A DNA stretch of 64,000 nucleotides, from NCBI RefSeq assembly GCF_010894435.1, contig NZ_JAAIXZ010000001.1:1518322-1582321 (forward strand). The letters run 5' to 3'. The notes below the pieces were generated by a model that did not search any database, was not told the DNA's origin, and worked only from the letters and a program-made list of their open reading frames with translations. Positions 48,982 to 57,154 of the stretch are shown here, piece by piece. How positions within the stretch are numbered: position 1 is the stretch's first letter; each line of letters starts with the position of its first letter. This DNA is from Pyxidicoccus trucidator (lineage in GTDB: Bacteria; Myxococcota; Myxococcia; Myxococcales; Myxococcaceae). The position numbers and the translations under genes are program-made.

Positions 48982-49359
48982 ATGCGTTACCGGGAGCCCC
49001 TGTCCCTCAACGCCCTGCTGCTCGTGCCCTCGCTCGCGCTCGCGGGCCTGGCGTGTGTGGCGGTGTCGGCCCGACAGGTGGCGCTGGCCGCCGCGGCCAC
49101 CGTCACCCTGGTGCTCGTCCCCCTCGTCTTCAGGCTGTGGACGCGCACCTGGTACCGGGGCCTCGTGCTGCGCGGCCTCGGCGTCTTCCTCATTGGAATG
49201 CACGTCCCCCTGCTGCTGGGCGGCGCCCTCGCCCAGGGCCGCATCGGCTGCGCCGAGGGTGGGTGCCCACGGCTCTACCTGCTGGGTGTGCTGGTGTCTC
49301 CCGTGGTGGGCGCCCTCTCCAGCGTCGTCTACTGGCTGATCGGTCGTCCCCCGGTCTGA
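48982..49359 (+). CDS. Small membrane protein, 125 aa
   Basis: A 125-aa protein with four hydrophobic segments (ALLLVPSLALAGLACVAVSA, VALAAAATVTLVLVPLVFRLW, GLGVFLIGMHVPLLLGGALA, LYLLGVLVSPVVGALSSVVYWLIG) and a Cys pair (IGCAEGGC). Not recognised. It is divergent from the toxin gene, 151 bp away. The ATG at 48982 has weak upstream signals, so the start is uncertain. It precedes the next membrane-protein gene by 38 bp, but that gene has its own promoter. Confidence 0.65.
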   Translation: MRYREPLSLNALLLVPSLALAGLACVAVSARQVALAAAATVTLVLVPLVFRLWTRTWYRGLVLRGLGVFLIGMHVPLLLGGALAQGRIGCAEGGCPRLYLLGVLVSPVVGALSSVVYWLIGRPPV

Positions 49360-49360
49360 A

Positions 49361-49389
49361 TTTACAGCTTTAACAGGAGAGCCTACTCT
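49361..49389 (+). promoter_or_regulatory. Promoter for a leaderless gene
   Basis: TTTACA (49361-49366) and TACTCT (49384-49389) are 17 bp apart. The transcription start would fall on or next to the ATG at 49398, and no ribosome site precedes it. GAGAG/CTCTC (49377-49390) forms a small dyad over the -10 box. Confidence 0.5.
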
Positions 49390-49397
49390 CTCTTGAA

Positions 49398-50480
49398 ATG
49401 CTCGTACCATTTCGGCCCCGTATCGCGCCCGGGCTCTCCGTGGCGTCGGCCGTGCCTGTCACGGTGTTCCTGTGGTGCTTCACACTTGCGCCACTGATGC
49501 ACGGCCCCGTCGGTCTGGAGCGGGCCGTGGACGCGGCGGGCCCCTTCGCCGCGGTGGTGGCCGTGGCGCTGCTGGTGGAGCTGCCGCTGCTGTCCCTGGC
49601 ACTGGCCAGCACGGGCATGGAGCGCCGGGTGCCACTGGCCGTCATGCTGGGCATGGCCACGCTGCCGTGGATGCTGGGGTTGATGGGTACCGAGGCCCTC
49701 GTGGAGCGCGCCAGGGCCATGCTTCCCCACCCGGATGCGGTGGAGGCGGGCCTCATGCTCGCCACCGGCACCGGACAGGCCATGGCGCCGCGGCTGCTGG
49801 GCGCCTGGACGAGCGCGGCGCTGCTACTGGGCCTCTCCGCCGGACTCGCGCTGGCGTGCTCCGGCTGCGCCCGCGCGAAGACGGCCAGGGAGCGCCGCCA
49901 TGCCCGGGGCCTGCTGCTGGCCAGCGGCGTCTGCGCGTCTCTCGCCTCGGTGGCGCTGGTGGGCGCGCTGGAGGCCCGCCACCTCTTCGAGCTGCTCACC
50001 GGACTGGCCCGCGTCCCCGAGACGGGACGGCTGGAGCTGGTGACGGCGGGGCTCGCGGAGGCGGAGAAGCTGCGCCTGGCACGCTGGATATGCACCGCCG
50101 TGCTCTCCGTGCTCGGCTTCGCCCTGCTGGCCCGGCGCACCGCCGCTGATGGCCACTCCCCGCTGGGCTGGTCCGCCCGGCTGGTGCCCGCCGGCGCCGT
50201 GGCCGTCCTGCTGGTGCTCGACGCGTACCCCGTGCGCTCCGTCACCGAGCGCGCCCCCATCGCCATCCCCGCCGGCCAGGGCGTGGCCCCCACCCCGCTG
50301 GACACGCTGCGCCTGCTGGGCGTGGCGGAGCCGGAAGGTCAGCCGCGCAGGATGAGCACGATGATGGCCAGCCCCACCAGCACCCCCAGGGAGAGCACGG
50401 CCACCATGATGAGGCCCTCCGACTTGCGCACCACGGGTGGCAGGACTTCATCCGGCAGCGCCTGGCCGAACGCGAGCTGA
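49398..50480 (+). CDS. Polytopic membrane protein whose end overlaps the opposite gene
   Basis: A 360-aa protein with about seven hydrophobic segments (for example TVFLWCFTLAPLMHG, PFAAVVAVALLVELPLLSLALA and LVPAGAVAVLLVLDAYPV). Not recognised. After about residue 310 (PLDTLRLLGVAEPEG) the last 47 residues are a Ser/Thr/Met-rich stretch that is merely the antisense of the convergent gene at 50339-50959. The true end may once have been near 50340, or the stop may have been lost. The C-terminal 40 residues should be treated with caution. Confidence 0.65.
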   Translation: MLVPFRPRIAPGLSVASAVPVTVFLWCFTLAPLMHGPVGLERAVDAAGPFAAVVAVALLVELPLLSLALASTGMERRVPLAVMLGMATLPWMLGLMGTEALVERARAMLPHPDAVEAGLMLATGTGQAMAPRLLGAWTSAALLLGLSAGLALACSGCARAKTARERRHARGLLLASGVCASLASVALVGALEARHLFELLTGLARVPETGRLELVTAGLAEAEKLRLARWICTAVLSVLGFALLARRTAADGHSPLGWSARLVPAGAVAVLLVLDAYPVRSVTERAPIAIPAGQGVAPTPLDTLRLLGVAEPEGQPRRMSTMMASPTSTPRESTATMMRPSDLRTTGGRTSSGSAWPNAS

Positions 50481-50959
50481 ACCGACGGCGCCGCCGCCGC
50501 GGGCGCCAGCGACGGCAGCGTGGGCTCGGACGGGCGCTGCACGTTCAGCTCCAGCCCCTCGCGCGCCAGCGCCAGCACGCGCTGCATGTGGAGGATGTAG
50601 CGGTCCTGCCCCGTGTACGTGCCCAGGGCCAGCGCCGCGCGCAGCAGCCGGTGCGGGACGAGCTGCGGGTCCGCGTTCACCACCACCGCCGCGCTCCCCA
50701 CCTTGTTCGCGCCGCCGCGCTCCAGGATGCCGGTGCGCACGCCCTGCCCGCTGGCCCAGATGTAGTGGTCATCCAGCAGCGTCAGCTCCTGCCGCTGCAC
50801 GCGCCCGTCCAGGTCCACCAGCGACAGCAGCTCCGCGCCGTCCGGACACAGGTGCCACACCGTGCGCAGCCCGTTCTCTCCCGGCGGCCCCTCCACCGCG
50901 GTGACGCGGTAGAGCGCCTGCACCGCCGTCTTCAACGTCTCCACCGAACTGTCTGCCAT
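50339..50959 (-). CDS. C-tail-anchored protein with a compact N-terminal domain
   Basis: A 206-aa protein. Residues 1-140 form a soluble domain (TLKTAVQALYRVTAVEGPPGENGLRTVWHLCPDGAELLSLVDLDGRVQRQELTLLDDHYIW), a pattern found in hypothetical myxobacterial proteins. A Pro/Ala linker follows, then one C-terminal transmembrane helix (GLIMVAVLSLGVLVGLAIIVLIL). So it is probably anchored by its tail with the domain in the cytoplasm. Function unknown. The ATG is at 50959. Its last 142 bp are overlapped by the convergent gene. Confidence 0.72.
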   Translation of the reverse strand: MADSSVETLKTAVQALYRVTAVEGPPGENGLRTVWHLCPDGAELLSLVDLDGRVQRQELTLLDDHYIWASGQGVRTGILERGGANKVGSAAVVVNADPQLVPHRLLRAALALGTYTGQDRYILHMQRVLALAREGLELNVQRPSEPTLPSLAPAAAAPSVQLAFGQALPDEVLPPVVRKSEGLIMVAVLSLGVLVGLAIIVLILRG

Positions 50960-51139
50960 GTGGCCCCGAGAGTAGGAGCGACGGGCCCGAAACGGAAGAC
51001 GGCCTGCCCCTCGGCTGCCCGGCTCCACACGCTCCTCCTCCGCGTGCCGGCTCCCTAGCTTCCCTGGACACAGGAGGACACCGGCCACGTACGACAGCGG
51101 ACATCCGCACGCCCCGGGACTCCTCGGAGGACTCCACCC

Positions 51140-51364
51140 ATGGCCATCATCGTTCCCGAGCAGCCCATCGACGCGCCCTTCACCGTCCCCGCCAACCGCC
51201 GGGCCGTGACGGAAGAGGAGTCGGAAGACTTCCTGCGAGGCCACGTGAGCTGGGACGGGTCCGCCTCGCACGGCGGTGGCTACGTGCCCGAGGACTACGC
51301 GTGGCCCTCCAATCCGAAGGAGCACCAGGACGCGCTGATGGGCGAATGGCCCGGCGAACACTGA
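51140..51364 (+). CDS. Small hypothetical protein, 74 aa
   Basis: A 74-aa soluble protein, acidic and rich in Trp, Pro and Glu (MAIIVPEQPIDAPFTV, VSWDGSASHGGGYVPEDYAWPSNPKEHQDALMGEWPGEH). A good ribosome site (CGGAGG) precedes the ATG. No family recognised. It stands just ahead of a two-gene set of unknown proteins, with an apparent promoter of its own for the next gene. Confidence 0.55.
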   Translation: MAIIVPEQPIDAPFTVPANRRAVTEEESEDFLRGHVSWDGSASHGGGYVPEDYAWPSNPKEHQDALMGEWPGEH

Positions 51365-51410
51365 AGCCACGTGCGCCCGCTCGCCTGCTGGGGTTAGCGT
51401 CCCTTCCACC

Positions 51411-52172
51411 ATGAGCCGTTCCCGTGACAGAGGTGCCGAGTTCCAACGCCAGTTCGAGGGCCCGCAGACGCTCGACGGGCTGCTGGACCTGGCCGGCAGC
51501 CCCCTCGACAGCGCCGGGGTGCTTGCCCGCATGCAGGCCGCCCAGGCCGAGGGCACTCCCTACAGCGACGTCATCCCCACCTTCTTCGAGGAGGAGCCTC
51601 GCTTCCCCTCGCCCGAAATCGCCCGGCGCCTGTACCAGAACCTGCTGGGCCTCTGGGACCTGGTCGAGGAAGGCAAGGCGGTGCGGCTGGATGACGGCCC
51701 GCGCCCGCCGCGCCCGAAGAAGGTGAAGCCCACGGCGCCCACCCCCTTCCACCCCGGAGAGCCCTCGGCCGAATTCATCGAAGCCGCCTGGCGTTACCTG
51801 GAGGACGACGAGAAGTCGCGCACGCGGCTCACCCACGCCTTCGAGAACCGGCAGGACGCGCTGCTGGGCGCGCTTGACGCCGCGGGGCTCACGGACGAAG
51901 GATACGGCGTCGCCCGCCACCTGCTCTTCGAGCTGTACGCCATGCTGGAGCTGGGCTGGCCGCCAGGACTCACACCCGTGAACCCGGCGGCGCTGGAGGC
52001 GGACACAGAAGCTCCACCGGTGCCACAGCCGCTGCGGGACTACGCGGACGAGGCGCTTTTCGAGGCGGAGCAGGATGAGGAGCAGCCCCTGTCCTCCCAG
52101 GAACTGGAGGCGGTGCGGCGTCTCGTCCGACGCGGACTCGCGGCGCTCTGGAGCGCTCGCAAGGGGAGATGA
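51411..52172 (+). CDS. Hypothetical protein, 253 aa
   Basis: A cytoplasmic, mostly helical protein. It has conserved-looking blocks FQRQFEGPQTLDGLLDLAGSPLDSAGVLARMQAAQAEGTPYSDVIPTFFEEEPRFPSPEIARRLYQNLLGLWDLVEEGKAVRL and AWRYLEDDEKSRTRLTHAFENRQDALLGALDAAGLTDEGYGVARHLLFELYAMLELGW. I recognise no family. It has no ribosome site; TAGCGT lies 10 nt before the ATG. It is followed by the next gene after 3 bp, so they form an operon. Confidence 0.72.
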   Translation: MSRSRDRGAEFQRQFEGPQTLDGLLDLAGSPLDSAGVLARMQAAQAEGTPYSDVIPTFFEEEPRFPSPEIARRLYQNLLGLWDLVEEGKAVRLDDGPRPPRPKKVKPTAPTPFHPGEPSAEFIEAAWRYLEDDEKSRTRLTHAFENRQDALLGALDAAGLTDEGYGVARHLLFELYAMLELGWPPGLTPVNPAALEADTEAPPVPQPLRDYADEALFEAEQDEEQPLSSQELEAVRRLVRRGLAALWSARKGR

Positions 52173-52175
52173 AGG

Positions 52176-52736
52176 ATGGCCAAGGACAGGGACGACAACG
52201 GGGGCGGGTTCTCCGGGAAGCGCAACAAGAGCTGGCGTGAAATCGACGCGAGCCGCAGCAAGGGCAGCAAGTACCACTCCCGGCAGGACGACCCCGCGCA
52301 GCAGAAGATCGAGCGCAGCGCGAGCTACGAGAAGTACAAGGCCGCCGCTGACTCGCTCTTCACCGGCGGCGAGCTGCCGGAGGGGCTGGCCAAGACGTTC
52401 GACCCCGAAGGCAAGCGCAAGGCCCAGAAGCAGGCCATGCTGAAGGTGACGGAGTCCGAGACACGCGCCGACTGGGTGAAGGCCGTCGTGGACTACCTGG
52501 AGAAGTACCCGGAGCTGCCCGAGGACGCGTACTTCCTCGACTCCCTCCTGGACCACCCGCGCGAGCGCATCGTCGACAAGGCGCTGGCGAAGCTGGAGCT
52601 GATGTCCGAGGAGGGCAAGCTCAAGACGAAGGTGCCGCAGAGCCTGGATCAGCGCCTGAAGTCCGTGGAGCTGACCAGCATGGACCCCGACATGCAGGGC
52701 CGGGCCAAGACGCTGCGCGGGAAGCTGCGCGCCTGA
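52176..52736 (+). CDS. Hypothetical charged protein, 186 aa
   Basis: A 186-aa soluble, highly charged protein. The N-terminus is disordered and basic (DRDDNGGGFSGKRNKSWREIDASRSKGSKYHSRQDDP). The rest is helical (ADWVKAVVDYLEKYPELPEDAYFLDSLLDHPRERIVDKALAKLELM). Not recognised; a possible nucleic-acid or protein-binding role is only suggested by charge. It sits 3 bp behind the previous gene and may form an obligate partner. Confidence 0.72.
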   Translation: MAKDRDDNGGGFSGKRNKSWREIDASRSKGSKYHSRQDDPAQQKIERSASYEKYKAAADSLFTGGELPEGLAKTFDPEGKRKAQKQAMLKVTESETRADWVKAVVDYLEKYPELPEDAYFLDSLLDHPRERIVDKALAKLELMSEEGKLKTKVPQSLDQRLKSVELTSMDPDMQGRAKTLRGKLRA

Positions 52737-52823
52737 GGTGGCGTGGCGGGACGCCGCGCCGGGGCGTCGAGCAGGGCCGCGTCAGGAGGCCGTGCGCACT
52801 GGCCGCTCACGGAGGGCCACCGC

Positions 52824-53738
52824 TCAGGGAGCGCCCGGCGTCGCGGCCTTCGGGGGAACAGCCCCTCCCCGGTACACCAGCACGACGGCGCGCAGCCCGC
52901 CCTCACCCGGCTCGTGGATGAGCTGAAGCTCCTCACCGACACGGGTGTAGAAGTCCGGCGCATCCTCCGCGCGCCTCCAGCCGTGCTGCGCCAGGGCTCG
53001 AGCGTAGAAGGCGTCCACGTCGGCCGCGGACAGGGGCACGTGGAAGGCCATCGTCCGTGCGCTCTCGCTGCCCACGCGCAGCACCTTGCTGGCGCCGGGC
53101 GGCAGGGGCGCGAAGTCTCCCGCGGCGACGGGCTCGCGGCGCAACATGTGGTTGGCCTCGCCGAGATAGAGCGTGGTGGCGCCGTCCTCCCGTGGCTGGA
53201 GGATGGCGGTGTATGTCACGCGCCTGCGCGCATCCACGGCGGTGAGCATCACCGCGCCGCTCGCGAACTGGGGCTGCTCGCTGCCCGGAGGAACATAGAG
53301 GCCCGCCCGGGTGAATGCGTCGGCGAGGCGCTGCACCGCTTCCTGCAACCGCTCCTTCACGAGCACCGCGCGCAGGGCCACCGGCACGCCACCGGCCTCG
53401 ACGATTTCACTCACCTCGACGTGCTCCAGCACCTGGAACCTGGGCCACGAGAAGCGCGGGGGACCGCCGGACTCGTCCCGAGGCGCTGAAGCCGCCGGAG
53501 CCACCGGTGTCGGGCGACCGCGAACCGGAGTGCCCGCCGCCGCGGAGCCCGGTGAAGCCACCCCGGAGCCGGCCGTGCGTGGAACGAACGTTCCTTCCGG
53601 CACCTTCGCGCCGGGAGCCGTCGCACGTGGAACGAACGTTCCTTCCGCCGCCTTCGCGCCGGGGGCCGCGCCCACGCCGAGGAGGCACACCCCAGCCAGC
53701 GCCGCGAGTGTCCACTTCACCGGGGGATTCCGAGCCAA
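52824..53738 (-). CDS. Secreted protein containing two in-frame copies of the palindromic repeat
   Basis: A 304-aa protein. The signal peptide (about 1-30; TLAALAGVCLLGVGAAPGAKA) is followed by AEGTFVPRATAPGAKVPEGTFVPRTAGSG, a 16-residue repeat encoded by the same 20-bp core as the array near 19.5 kb. The mature domain (about 95-290) has FQVLEHVEVSEIVEAGGVPVALRAVLVKERLQEAVQRLADAFTRAGLYVPP and TMAFHVPLSAADVDAFYARALAQHGWRRAEDAPDFYTRVGEEL. Its start overlaps the TadE-like gene's end by 22 bp, so it is the last gene of that operon. Function unknown. Confidence 0.75.
   Translation of the reverse strand: MARNPPVKWTLAALAGVCLLGVGAAPGAKAAEGTFVPRATAPGAKVPEGTFVPRTAGSGVASPGSAAAGTPVRGRPTPVAPAASAPRDESGGPPRFSWPRFQVLEHVEVSEIVEAGGVPVALRAVLVKERLQEAVQRLADAFTRAGLYVPPGSEQPQFASGAVMLTAVDARRRVTYTAILQPREDGATTLYLGEANHMLRREPVAAGDFAPLPPGASKVLRVGSESARTMAFHVPLSAADVDAFYARALAQHGWRRAEDAPDFYTRVGEELQLIHEPGEGGLRAVVLVYRGGAVPPKAATPGAP
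53581..53648 (-). repeat. Two copies of the palindromic core inside the secreted-protein gene
   Basis: 53581-53600 is the exact reverse complement of the 20-bp core found at 19541 and 19588, and 53629-53648 matches it at 19 of 20 positions. The copies are 48 bp apart, keep the frame, and encode EGTFVP twice. Confidence 0.85.
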
Positions 53739-54673
53739 TGGTTCTGCCGCCCGGCGTTGTGGCTCTGGATGTTGGGCGCGTCGAAGGGCGTCACCTCCCA
53801 GCGCGACTGCCCGCCCGCGTGCGTGGGACCGATGTCCTCCTCGTAGTTGTCCTCCTCGCCGCGGAAGCTCATGAAGAACTGGTCCTCATTGACGGAGGCC
53901 GCCCCCACCAGCCCCGCGAGCGCGGACCCGGCAAAACCGCCTCCTTCGTTGGCCCGGTAGACGCTTTGCGCCCACAGGTAGTAGTCCCGGTTCGGGCACG
54001 GGGCGCCGCTGTTGATGCTGAGCGGACACGCACGCCCCTCCTGCACGCCCGACAGCCCCCAGTCGTCCAGCAGCATTCCGAAGCGACCGGTGCAGTTGCC
54101 GTCCGAGGCACGCCCGGCGGCGCAGACGGTGAAGGCGGCGGCCGCGCGACGGTGGGCCACCTTGAAGAAGCTGTCCTCCATGAACCGCCCCACGCGCACG
54201 GCCCGGATGCTCGAGGACGCCGTGCACCCCATGCCCTCCGTGCCCACGTTCATCGCCTCGGCCAGGGGAGCATCCCCTGGCGCGACTTCCGCCGCGCTCG
54301 GAGGGAGGCCCGGCACGCCCGCGGGCAGTGCCGGCCGGCAGTCGACCTGGATGGGCTGCGCCCTCGCAATCGCCTGCTGAATCGGCATGCCCGTGCCGCC
54401 CATCCGCTCGCGCCCGTCGAAGTCCGCGTAGCGCCCGCCGGCCTCCGCCTCCGCGTCCGCCACCACGCCCCGCCGGCCCCACTGGCCGTCCTCCGGGTCA
54501 TGCAGCACACGCCCGGTGGCGTCCCAGAGCGCGAAGTTGGCGGCCTCCTGCACCTTGAGCGTCAGCGCCCCCACCTCCGCGAAGTAGATGCCGAATACGA
54601 GGATGGTGACGAACACCATGAGGCCCAGCGACGCCTCCACCAGCGCCTGTCCCCGGGACGCGCGCGAGCGCAT
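53717..54673 (-). CDS. TadE-like pseudopilin-type protein with large extracellular domain
   Basis: A 318-aa protein. The N-terminus has the class III prepilin-like TadE segment (RASRGQALVEASLGLMVFVTILVFGIYFAEVGALTLKVQEAANFALWDATG), in which the G-Q-A-x-x-E-A pattern is diagnostic. The remaining 270 residues form a Cys- and Gly-rich domain outside the membrane. The ATG at 54673 follows GAAGGGGG. It is gene three of a leftward operon of three TadE/TadG types and a secreted protein. Confidence 0.82.
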   Translation of the reverse strand: MRSRASRGQALVEASLGLMVFVTILVFGIYFAEVGALTLKVQEAANFALWDATGRVLHDPEDGQWGRRGVVADAEAEAGGRYADFDGRERMGGTGMPIQQAIARAQPIQVDCRPALPAGVPGLPPSAAEVAPGDAPLAEAMNVGTEGMGCTASSSIRAVRVGRFMEDSFFKVAHRRAAAAFTVCAAGRASDGNCTGRFGMLLDDWGLSGVQEGRACPLSINSGAPCPNRDYYLWAQSVYRANEGGGFAGSALAGLVGAASVNEDQFFMSFRGEEDNYEEDIGPTHAGGQSRWEVTPFDAPNIQSHNAGRQNHWLGIPR

Positions 54674-54674
54674 G

Positions 54675-56216
54675 TCAGTACCCCCTTCCGCCCGGGCCGC
54701 CACCCCGATAGCCCTCGCCCACCAACCGGCGCAGCGCCCGCGCGTGCTCGGTGAAGCCCGCGCCCGCCAGGCTGTCCGCGGGCCGGTCGTCGACGGAGCC
54801 CTCGGGACTCGCCAGCGTGGCGCGCCAGAAGGGGTTGAGGAAGTTGGGGGGCTCGCGCCAGCCGCCGCCCTGCGCCGCGGGGCGCGGCCGGTGGTAGTAG
54901 ACGAGGCCGGCGGCCAGGGCCACCTGGTTGCGCTGCACGTCCTCGCGCCCCGTCGGGCCAATGCGGCCCAGTGGGCTGCTGTTGTCGAAGGTCGTGTCGC
55001 TCTCCGCGGTGAAGCGGAAGCGGAAGAGGAGGTTCCACGGGTCCGGGTTCCTCCGCCGCTGCGGGCTGGCGTAGTCCCGGTACAGCATGCTGTACAGCTT
55101 GGGCTGGCCGTACTGGTTCGCCGCGCCCCGCTGCAGCTCGCCTACGTTGTAGCCCATGGAGTAGGGCCAGATGCCGGGGCACACGGCGCACGCGCCCAGC
55201 GTGTGCATCCTGTACGGGGGGTCGCCGTTCTCCATGGCCTGGCCCGGGGACACGCGGGCGCCGTACACGTGCTGGTCCTCGTGCGTCTGCTCCTCGTCGG
55301 ACATCACCCACGCATCGCTCGCGACCGCCGGCACCGGGGGCGCCGAGCGGCACTGCGTGGGAATGACGCCGCGCCCATGGTCATGCGCCGTCGAGTTGCG
55401 GCCGGAGATGGTGTTGTAGGTGGACGGGTCCATCTCCCCCGCCGAGCTGTAGTGACGGAAGGCGGTGGAGACCGAGGCGCCGCCGGTGCCGAAGCCCGCG
55501 CTGCCGCCACCCCGGTTGTGCACCCACGTCCAGCCCATGCTCCCCATGGTGGCATTGAGCGCGAGCGTGCCTCCGCCGGACATGCACACCGCCCCGTCAC
55601 CCGCGCCGCACGCGCCTCCTCCCGCCTTCAGCGCATTGATGACGTCCTCGCGCGAGCGCACCGCGTTGTTGCCGTTGAGCTCGGAGAAGCTCTTCGCGGC
55701 ACCTTCCAGGGGGGCCTCCAGCTCGCCATTGACCGCCGCCGCGACCTTCCGCGTCAGCTCCTGTCCCATGACATGGTCGGTCAGCAGCTTCGTGTAGATG
55801 GCAATCCCGGCCCTGTGGAAGCTGCCTGCCTGTCCCTGGAGGCTCTTCACCTGGCTGGCCGCTGCTTCGTCCCCGGCGTGCCACTCGGCGGACGGGATGT
55901 CCTCCGGGCACACCACGTTGTGCGCCGCGAACTCCTGGCTGCTGTGGCTGATGAGCGCCTGCGTGCCGGCCATGGCCACCATGTGCGCCACCTGCGCGCG
56001 GTTCATCACCGCAATCGCGTTGAAGGTGCGCGCGGTGGCCACCGCCTGGCTGTAGGCCGCGGCGTCCGCCGCCATCTGGATTTCGACGCGCTCCTTCGCG
56101 CGCATGCCGAAGCCCAGCGTCATCAGGACCATCAGCGTCAGCAGCAGCAACGTCAGCGCGAAGAGCACCAGCGCCTGCCCTCGCCGCGCGCGTATCAGAA
56201 GCCGTGAGGGCTGCAC
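54675..56216 (-). CDS. TadG-like pilus-assembly membrane protein
   Basis: A 513-aa protein with an N-terminal transmembrane segment (RRGQALVLFALTLLLLTLMVLMTLGFGMRAKERVEIQMAADAAAYSQAVATARTFNAIAVMNR), the pattern of TadG/TadE pseudopilins (G-Q-A-L-V-x-F-A, then A-D-A-A-A-Y-S). The outer part is a long Cys-containing domain. GTG at 56216, overlapping the upstream gene by 22 bp with GGGAGG in front, is the best start. It is part of a Tad-like surface assembly. Confidence 0.82.
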   Translation of the reverse strand: MQPSRLLIRARRGQALVLFALTLLLLTLMVLMTLGFGMRAKERVEIQMAADAAAYSQAVATARTFNAIAVMNRAQVAHMVAMAGTQALISHSSQEFAAHNVVCPEDIPSAEWHAGDEAAASQVKSLQGQAGSFHRAGIAIYTKLLTDHVMGQELTRKVAAAVNGELEAPLEGAAKSFSELNGNNAVRSREDVINALKAGGGACGAGDGAVCMSGGGTLALNATMGSMGWTWVHNRGGGSAGFGTGGASVSTAFRHYSSAGEMDPSTYNTISGRNSTAHDHGRGVIPTQCRSAPPVPAVASDAWVMSDEEQTHEDQHVYGARVSPGQAMENGDPPYRMHTLGACAVCPGIWPYSMGYNVGELQRGAANQYGQPKLYSMLYRDYASPQRRRNPDPWNLLFRFRFTAESDTTFDNSSPLGRIGPTGREDVQRNQVALAAGLVYYHRPRPAAQGGGWREPPNFLNPFWRATLASPEGSVDDRPADSLAGAGFTEHARALRRLVGEGYRGGGPGGRGY

Positions 56217-56989
56217 GCGGGACCTCCCTGGAAGTACTCGGACATGACGGGCGTCATCATCCGCATGGCAGCGCTCACCTGGATGGGGAAGACGAAGTGG
56301 CCCTGGTTGCTCCAGCGCACCATGCGGTCGCCCAGGTCTCCACCCGGCCACCTGTCCCGCCCAATCGTGTCGTCTGTCTCGCCGTACCAGGCCGCGCGCT
56401 TCTGCACGGGCATCAGCGGATTGGTGGCCGTGTAACGCTGGAGCTGGAAGTGGGCCAGGAACATGCGGCTCATCACCCAGTTCGCGAACGGGATGCGCAT
56501 GTAGTACCAGGCCACCATTCGTATCTCCAACGTGCGCGCCCGCAGCGCGCCAGCGTTGTTCGTGGGCTGGTCGAACAGCAGGTCCTCGCCGCCCTCCAGC
56601 GACTGGGCCCAGCCGGCGTCCGGCGACTCGCGGACGATTTCAATCATCGGCTCGTTGAAGGCGTCCCCGGAGGAGCTGCGCACCCGGAAGTGGTTGTGGC
56701 GCCGGGGTGAGAAGGCCTCCGCCAGCCGCGCCCCCGTGTCCGTGCGCGTCACCGTGGGCAGCATCGTCACCAGCGCCGCGTGCGTCATCGGCAGGCAGCT
56801 GCCGTGGTTGAGGCTGCCCGCGCGCACCGCCCGGTACACCGCCACCTGCGCCAGGATTCGCGCCTGCAACATCATGAAGAGCTGCAGCGTCCCCAGCACC
56901 AGGAACACCACCAGCGGCAACGTCAGCGCCGCCTCTACCGCGGCCTGGCCTGACTGAGGGGATGTGCGCTGCGTGCCCGGGGGTGGCAT
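56195..56989 (-). CDS. TadE-like pilus protein
   Basis: A 264-aa protein with the TadE signature SGQAAVEAALTLPLVVFLVLGTLQLFMMLQARILAQVAVYRAVRAG near the N-terminus and a 200-aa outer domain rich in Arg, Trp and Met. It heads the leftward four-gene operon. Minor pseudopilins of this type initiate or anchor Tad/Flp pili. The start is the ATG at 56989 in a divergent-type gap, with no clear ribosome site. Confidence 0.82.
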   Translation of the reverse strand: MPPPGTQRTSPQSGQAAVEAALTLPLVVFLVLGTLQLFMMLQARILAQVAVYRAVRAGSLNHGSCLPMTHAALVTMLPTVTRTDTGARLAEAFSPRRHNHFRVRSSSGDAFNEPMIEIVRESPDAGWAQSLEGGEDLLFDQPTNNAGALRARTLEIRMVAWYYMRIPFANWVMSRMFLAHFQLQRYTATNPLMPVQKRAAWYGETDDTIGRDRWPGGDLGDRMVRWSNQGHFVFPIQVSAAMRMMTPVMSEYFQGGPACSPHGF

Positions 56990-57064
56990 GACATCTAACG
57001 AATTCCCTGTTTCTGCTTGATTGAGGAATCGGTCAAATGGACGGGGGCCTCACATTTGCGCACA

Positions 57065-57092
57065 GCCCCACTGTGACAGACACAGTGGGGGC
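57065..57092. terminator. 10-bp perfect hairpin between the helicase and TadE genes
   Basis: CCCCACTGTG and CACAGTGGGG flank a 5-nt loop (57066-57090). It lies past the end of the RapA-like gene and before the TadE operon, both leftward. No T-run on either side, so it may end the helicase transcript or be a binding site. Confidence 0.4.
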
Positions 57093-57154
57093 ATGCCAGA
57101 CCCGCCAGGAATCCAAGGGGTTGGCGGGTGGACGCCCCTTTATGACGTGGCGCG

